64,000 nt of DNA, taken from assembly GCA_023386955.1 (NCBI GenBank), contig JAEWIS010000033.1, positions 1 to 64,000 on the forward strand, written 5' to 3'. Made by a program: the position numbers and the translations under genes. This stretch comes from Bacillota bacterium (GTDB taxonomy: Bacteria; Bacillota; Bacilli; Paenibacillales; NBRC-103111). Below the pieces are notes generated by a model that was given only the letters and a program-made list of their open reading frames with translations, did no database searches and was not told where the DNA came from. Shown piece after piece: positions 60,027 through 64,000 of this stretch (position 1 is its first letter; each line of letters begins with the position of its first letter).

Positions 60027-60929
60027 ATGGAAACTCCTACTAGAAGATCTTTATTAGAAAGTGCAAGTAAAGTTATGAAAGCAGAATTTGAAAGAGCAAA
60101 AAATGATGTCCCTCACTACGGTGAAAGAGGAACAGAAGTAGAATATATCTTGATTAAATGGTTAGAACAATACATTCCAAAGCGTTTTTCAGTAACTAGT
60201 GGTTTCATTATTGATGATGGTGATAAAGTGTCACCCCAAACTGACATCATTATATATGATTCATTAAATTCACCAGTTTTAAGGCATTCTGAGAAATTCA
60301 AAATTCTACCCGCTGACAATGTAGCAATTTCTATAGAAGTTAAATCGAGATTGACTAAGGATGCCTTTCTTGATTCAGTCAAGAAAACTAATATAATTAA
60401 ATCTTTAGGTAAAACGCCCATTTCTGATCTAGATCTTGTATCGAATGGGGCAAGGAAAATTATTCAGTCACAAACTATGAGCATTCTTTTTGCTTTTGAA
60501 AGTGATGTAACAATTGAAACAATCGCAGAATGGTATAAAGATAATTTCGTTAACGGGAGCCATTTAGACTTTGTATATATATTGAATAAGGGATGGTTAG
60601 ACCTTGCAGCTAAGATGCCTGGTGAGCAAACAGTATCAACCATTTTAAGTCCAGAAGCATTATTCAAGCCAGCAAACGTGCCAGCTCCAATTGAAATATG
60701 GTTAGGTATGCATAAAGATATTGATAATTTGTTATTTAATTTTGTGAGAATGGTACTTAGTTATCTTCAAGTATTTCGAAATAAGATGTACATACCCTAT
60801 AATGGAATATTTGATTATGAAGGTAAAGATGCTCATGCATTATATATTGGCTCTGTCAATGAAAGCAGACCAAACAAAAAAAATGTTCAACTAGTGCATA
60901 AGAAAAATTTCAAGTCTACTCGAAGATGA
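60027..60929 (+). CDS. DUF6602-like protein, candidate PD-(D/E)XK nuclease fold
   Basis: This 300-residue protein has an N-terminal half with a nuclease-like order of acidic residues. A Glu stands in GERGTEVEYILIKWL, an Asp in SPQTDIIIYDSLNSP, and an E-x-K in NVAISIEVKSRL. Together these look like the PD-(D/E)XK core, and the wording (IPKRFSVTSGFIID) fits my memory of DUF6602 proteins. The C-terminal half is helical. AAGGAAG stands upstream of the ATG, and the repeat-borne promoter (59949) drives it. Such proteins turn up near phage-defence and restriction genes, but a function is not established. A DNA- or RNA-cleaving role is inference. Confidence 0.65.
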   Translation: METPTRRSLLESASKVMKAEFERAKNDVPHYGERGTEVEYILIKWLEQYIPKRFSVTSGFIIDDGDKVSPQTDIIIYDSLNSPVLRHSEKFKILPADNVAISIEVKSRLTKDAFLDSVKKTNIIKSLGKTPISDLDLVSNGARKIIQSQTMSILFAFESDVTIETIAEWYKDNFVNGSHLDFVYILNKGWLDLAAKMPGEQTVSTILSPEALFKPANVPAPIEIWLGMHKDIDNLLFNFVRMVLSYLQVFRNKMYIPYNGIFDYEGKDAHALYIGSVNESRPNKKNVQLVHKKNFKSTRR

Positions 60930-60942
60930 GACATACTTTATA

Positions 60943-61134
60943 TAACACCGTATTCACGCTACGGGCCTGTCGGTGGCCGAAAGGAAGGACTGTCCGAAGA
61001 AGAAGCCGAGCGTTTGGAGGAATAACTTGGAGATGTCCGTTTGCTTAAGGCTAAGCGGATGGCCGACAGAAAGATAAGTAAAACGACACCGTTAATGTGG
61101 TGTCGTTTTTTGTGCATTACTATTCCATTTTATT
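60943..61134 (+). repeat. Cassette repeat copy 2
   Basis: TAACACCGTATTCACGC opens the copy (shared with copy 3). The decayed tail (SEEEAERLEE, a stop, then VRLLKAKRMADRK) and the hairpin ACGACACC/GGTGTCGT (61083-61090 with 61099-61106) follow, then TATTCCATTTTATT. Here that last motif doubles as the final codons of the minus-strand PIN gene. The promoter part is missing. Confidence 0.75.
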
Positions 61135-62370
61135 AAGGTCCTCATTGTTAATTAATTTAGAAATTGGAGCAAAAGGTGAGAGTAATCTTTTGGTTCCGAT
61201 TGGAGGAGGAAAAGTGATTGTAAGCTCGCTTGAATAATCATTGTTCTCAATAACTTTCAATATAATTCCTATTCCCCATTTTTTATGTATAATTTGTTCA
61301 CCAACAGAATAATTAATATTTTGATAGTATCTAATCGGACGTTTGTATTTATTGTTTTGATATTCAGCTAGTTCTTCTTCAATTTCAATAATATCTTCTG
61401 GCGATAATTGAAGCTTAGTTTCAACATCATTATTTTTCATATTGTTTTTAATCTCATCTGATTTTCTGAGTTGTAATACTTCCTCGATAGCCGCTGTATT
61501 TACTTGTTGATTTAAGTAATTTTGGGCATATTCAATAAATTTTTCTGGTTGATACATGTAGAATGTTTGTGCGGTCTGAGTAATAAACTCATTTAATAAT
61601 TCTGTTCGGGGACCTAAAGTGCGTCCTCTTATTCTCAACCACCAGTCTTCTTTGCTGTCACCTGTAACAAATATAATTGAATTTTGTGTTTTCTTGGCTT
61701 TATCAATAATTTGTTTCCAAATAATTAAATCGCCATACATGTCTTGGATAACTAAATCTTTGTAATATTTTATTCTCCCTTTCTTTTCACTCTCATCTAG
61801 ATAACCTGGAGGGAACTTATCTTTATATCGCTGTTCCCCCTCTTGATAGATTCCATTTAGTTGTTCTTGCGTATATGGATCCCCAGTTTTTCCATCAAGT
61901 ATATCAGTTAAAGAATCCAGTATCTCATCATTATTCATATAGTCAGGATGAATTGATTCTTTGGACGTCAGTTCTTTAGAAAAGTCAGAGAATAATTGCT
62001 CTATTCTTTGTCCAAATGATTTAACATCTATACTTGGATGTTGTTTTTTATAGTCCTTAATTTTTTTATCAAGTGTCGACACAAATTCTCCTGATACATC
62101 AGTAAGAATATTAAGAATGTTGTTGTATGAATCTTTTTGTTCAAGAATTACTTTTACTCTGTTTGAATGAAACTCAAGTATTGTCTGATGAGGAATCCAT
62201 ATTCTATCCTTTAATTTCTGGAATATTTCAATTAGTTGAGACCTTGTTGATTCTGTGTATCTATATAAATTCAAAAAAACATTGGTATCAAATACAAATA
62301 ATGCATTATTCCAAAGATTTTCAAATTGCATTTCGTCTAACTTATAATAGATTTGAAAGTTTGATTTCAC
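61120..62370 (-). CDS. PIN-like nuclease fused to a PcrA/UvrD-C-like Tudor domain
   Basis: This 416-residue protein starts at GTG 62370, 6 bases behind GGAGTG. The longer frame to 62607 reads through repeat copy 3. The N-terminus is a PIN-like domain of the PIN_8 type: VFDTNVFLNLYRYTESTR gives the first Asp, QTILEFHSNR the next Glu, and IIFVTGDSKEDWW the later Asp. The last ~60 residues (YSVGEQIIHKKWGIGIILKV...LTITFPPPIGTKRLLSPFAPISKL) resemble the C-terminal Tudor-like domain of PcrA/UvrD, which binds RNA polymerase. I do not know a described protein with this combination. It probably cleaves RNA, perhaps at or near transcription. A defence role is inference from location. Confidence 0.7.
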   Translation of the reverse strand: MKSNFQIYYKLDEMQFENLWNNALFVFDTNVFLNLYRYTESTRSQLIEIFQKLKDRIWIPHQTILEFHSNRVKVILEQKDSYNNILNILTDVSGEFVSTLDKKIKDYKKQHPSIDVKSFGQRIEQLFSDFSKELTSKESIHPDYMNNDEILDSLTDILDGKTGDPYTQEQLNGIYQEGEQRYKDKFPPGYLDESEKKGRIKYYKDLVIQDMYGDLIIWKQIIDKAKKTQNSIIFVTGDSKEDWWLRIRGRTLGPRTELLNEFITQTAQTFYMYQPEKFIEYAQNYLNQQVNTAAIEEVLQLRKSDEIKNNMKNNDVETKLQLSPEDIIEIEEELAEYQNNKYKRPIRYYQNINYSVGEQIIHKKWGIGIILKVIENNDYSSELTITFPPPIGTKRLLSPFAPISKLINNEDLNKME

Positions 62371-62463
62371 TAAAAACACTCCATTAGAACCGTTTTTTTT
62401 AGTATACACTAATAGTTGAATAAAAAGTATATAAAAGTAAATCAATGAATTAGGGGCATTAAC

Positions 62464-62710
62464 TAACACCGTAGTCACGCGGCGGGCATACCACATAGCT
62501 ATCCTAGGTGGACAAGAGCCGCGTATTCGGAGAAACGCTGGAAAATGTTTCGTTTGTTTTAGGCAAAACGGACAGCCAAGAGAAAGAAAGACTAAAAACG
62601 ACACCAATAGAGAGTGTCGTTTTTTTGTACTTTATTATTCCATTTAATTCTATATCGTGGGACTTCTGTCATGATATAATAATCATAATCTTTATTCACA
62701 AATATACTAG
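62464..62710 (+). repeat. Cassette repeat copy 3
   Basis: TAACACCGTAGTCACGC opens the copy. A more decayed tail follows (SEKRWKMFRLF, a stop, then AKRTAKRKK), then the hairpin ACGACAC/GTGTCGT (62598-62604 with 62614-62620), TTCCATTTAATTCTATATC and TGATATAAT (TATAAT at 62675-62680), ending CAAATATACTAG. The segment 62598-62710 is close to identical with copy 1. Confidence 0.8.
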
Positions 62711-62747
62711 ATATGAGCAATTACTGCAAAGAAATGAGGAAATTAAA

Positions 62748-63569
62748 ATGGAGTTTTTTAATTCATTAGAAAAAAAGGACCTTGTTACTTTAATAGGAAT
62801 TACATTAACATTTATTGTTGGTTTTTTGACACTAACACAATCCCTTCAAAAGATTAAGTTGGATAATTTAACTCAACATAGAGTTGAATGGATTAACACA
62901 TTAAGAAAGTACGTTGCTGACTTTTTATCTGAAATCGATATGTATAAAGTTCAAGTAAGTGTCAAGGAAAATACCCAATTAATGATGTATAGAGAGAGAA
63001 TGACATATAAAGCATCTTTGATAATTTTACATCTAAATTTTAAAGGCTCTATTGATAAAAAGATTTTAAAAAATCTTAATGAAATAACAAATACTCTCTT
63101 CCTCACGCTATATATTAATAACTTGAAGCGGTATCTTTCACTAAATAAAAATCCGTCCTTAAACACACTCATTTTTAAAAATTTCGTAGATAATAATCCT
63201 GATAAAATTTTTATCAATTTTTTAAAGGAGTATGCTTCAAAAAATAACATTCACTCTAAGCTTAATAGTTTAAACATTGATGAGAATTCCAATGAATATT
63301 TAAAGGCTGTAATAAATGACTATACTTCAGTTGTTAACACAAAGAGTTATATTAATGAATTTCAAACAAAATTAAATAGTATTCTCAATGAACTTTTTAG
63401 TCAAATCACAAACAACAGAAACAATCTAACCAAATTAGTACAAATTTACTTAAAGGCAGAATGGACAAGGGCAAAGAAAGAAATTAGATTTATAAGTTAC
63501 TATAATGAGGAAAAGACATTACGAAAATTAGAAAAGGAATGGTATAAATCTAATAGTTCAAACAGCTGA
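62748..63569 (+). CDS. N-terminally membrane-anchored AT-rich protein of unknown function
   Basis: This 273-residue protein starts at ATG 62748, behind GAGGAA. One membrane helix (LVTLIGITLTFIVGFLTL, residues ~12-29) is followed by a helical, Lys/Asn-rich cytosolic part with QHRVEWINTLRKYVADFLSE near the membrane. This layout is common among small phage-defence and cargo proteins, but I do not recognise a family. Repeat copy 3 supplies its promoter. The upstream extension of the frame to 62508 is repeat sequence and not coding. Confidence 0.65.
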   Translation: MEFFNSLEKKDLVTLIGITLTFIVGFLTLTQSLQKIKLDNLTQHRVEWINTLRKYVADFLSEIDMYKVQVSVKENTQLMMYRERMTYKASLIILHLNFKGSIDKKILKNLNEITNTLFLTLYINNLKRYLSLNKNPSLNTLIFKNFVDNNPDKIFINFLKEYASKNNIHSKLNSLNIDENSNEYLKAVINDYTSVVNTKSYINEFQTKLNSILNELFSQITNNRNNLTKLVQIYLKAEWTRAKKEIRFISYYNEEKTLRKLEKEWYKSNSSNS

Positions 63570-63589
63570 CAACCTTGCATTGGCTAAAT

Positions 63590-63680
63590 CCGTCGAAGCT
63601 GGGGCGGGGCCTTAAGCCAATGAAGGTCCGTGAATACAACAATGTGGAACTTCTGAAAGAGATCATTATATGGGGGTGAT
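63590..63680 (+). pseudogene. Decayed gene tail
   Basis: The frame KPMKVREYNNVELLKEIIIW runs from about 63616 to a TGA at 63677-63679. It has no plausible start or upstream coding sequence, and an origin from a lost phage gene is likely. It separates the last two AT-rich genes in the way the repeat copies separate the others, but it is not a copy of them. Confidence 0.4.
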
Positions 63681-63689
63681 TCATAGGAG

Positions 63690-64000
63690 ATGGTAAAACT
63701 AAACATTCTGAGTCTTATTGTAAGCTTTATAGGTGGGGGCGCTGTTGGTGCTGTACTTAACTGGATAAGAGCCAATCTCGCAGATAAACGAACACGGAGA
63801 ATTAAGTATTTAGAAGATCAACTAAATAATCTATATGGTCCGTTATATTTTGTTATCTCACAAAGTGATAAATTACTAGAAATTCAGAAAAGATATCAAA
63901 AGGCATATAAAGAAGAATTTGTTGATAAGCATTACAGCCGGGAGCAGCGTACTCAGGAAATATTAATAGAAGAAGCAGATCAAACAATAAAAATTGGTAA
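63690..64000 (+). CDS. N-terminally membrane-anchored protein, cut by window end
   Basis: At least 103 residues are visible. A Gly-rich membrane helix (NILSLIVSFIGGGAVGAVL) is followed by basic NLADKRTRRIKYLEDQLNNLY and GPLYFVISQSDKLLEI. The ATG 63690 has GGGGGTG 11 bases upstream. The layout (short N-terminal anchor, then a charged helix with a YGPLY motif) is shared by many small bacterial accessory proteins. The function and full length are not visible. Confidence 0.6.
   Translation, partial: MVKLNILSLIVSFIGGGAVGAVLNWIRANLADKRTRRIKYLEDQLNNLYGPLYFVISQSDKLLEIQKRYQKAYKEEFVDKHYSREQRTQEILIEEADQTIKIG

Noticed and set aside
62371..62607. Upstream extension of the PIN gene and the plus-strand frame from 62508
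   Set aside because: Both read through cassette repeat copy 3. Better starts with ribosome sites lie at 62370 and 62748.

Overview
The window reads as chromosome of a spore-forming Firmicute of the Paenibacillus type. The reasons are the gene order tig-clpX / clpP / lonB-lonA-engB next to a hemA...hemL operon and spoVID, an S-layer-homology protein, a BclA-like collagen protein, moderate to high GC in the core genes, and frequent GTG/TTG starts behind strong Shine-Dalgarno sites.

Layout. 1-5.7 kb: the 3' part of a very long Gly-X-Thr collagen-like gene with a C1q/BclA-like tail, split by one in-frame TAA. 5.8-19.7 kb, minus strand: a compact operon of fourteen genes that looks like a biosynthetic cluster. 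It carries homologues of the petrobactin enzymes AsbC (3,4-dihydroxybenzoate-AMP ligase), AsbD (aryl carrier protein) and AsbF (3-dehydroshikimate dehydratase). With them are two more adenylate-forming enzymes, two more carrier proteins, two proteins with a papain/C39-like Cys-His-Asp pattern (BtrH/AsbE-like candidates), a DegT/StrS aminotransferase, a Gfo/Idh/MocA oxidoreductase, a GT4 glycosyltransferase, an ABC exporter and a beta-sandwich-like protein. There is no IucA/IucC-type synthetase and no NRPS condensation domain. A MITE-like element sits inside the operon and an AraC regulator lies just upstream of it.

20.9-24.2 kb: an SLH-anchored surface protein with a leader hairpin. 24.7-26.6 kb: a ComA/DegU-type response regulator, a ComQ-like isoprenyl transferase and a tryptophan-rich small membrane peptide. 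26.7-32.9 kb: spoVID, an RluA-family pseudouridine synthase, a MORN-repeat protein and a phosphodiester glycosidase-domain protein. 33.0-34.4 kb: a repeat-rich gap, then an AraC gene flanked by transposon-like terminal inverted repeats.

34.4-42.5 kb, minus strand: tetrapyrrole operon hemA, precorrin-2 dehydrogenase, hemC, cobA-hemD fusion, hemB, a fused NirD/NirL (AhbA/AhbB)-type siroheme decarboxylase, and hemL, with a PerR/Fur-like box at its promoter. 42.6-55.9 kb: housekeeping proteostasis and envelope genes (engB, lonA, lonB, an amidase, a polysaccharide deacetylase, ispG, clpX, clpP, tig, a ysoA-like gene).

56.1 kb to the end: a tRNA-Gly(CCC) followed by one end of a prophage-like region, with a lysis cassette (XhlA-like, LLH holin, DUF1906 endolysin) and a secreted Pro/Thr-rich protein. 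Beyond that is a visibly AT-rich tract in which single genes are separated by three homologous copies of a block made of a decayed gene tail, a hairpin terminator and a promoter. Those genes include a DUF6602-like PD-(D/E)XK candidate, a PIN nuclease fused to a PcrA-C-like Tudor domain, and N-terminally membrane-anchored proteins. The two strongest candidates for undescribed systems are the 3,4-catechol/aminosugar cluster and this AT-rich cassette array.

All family calls come from reading motifs and remembered family features; no database search was run.
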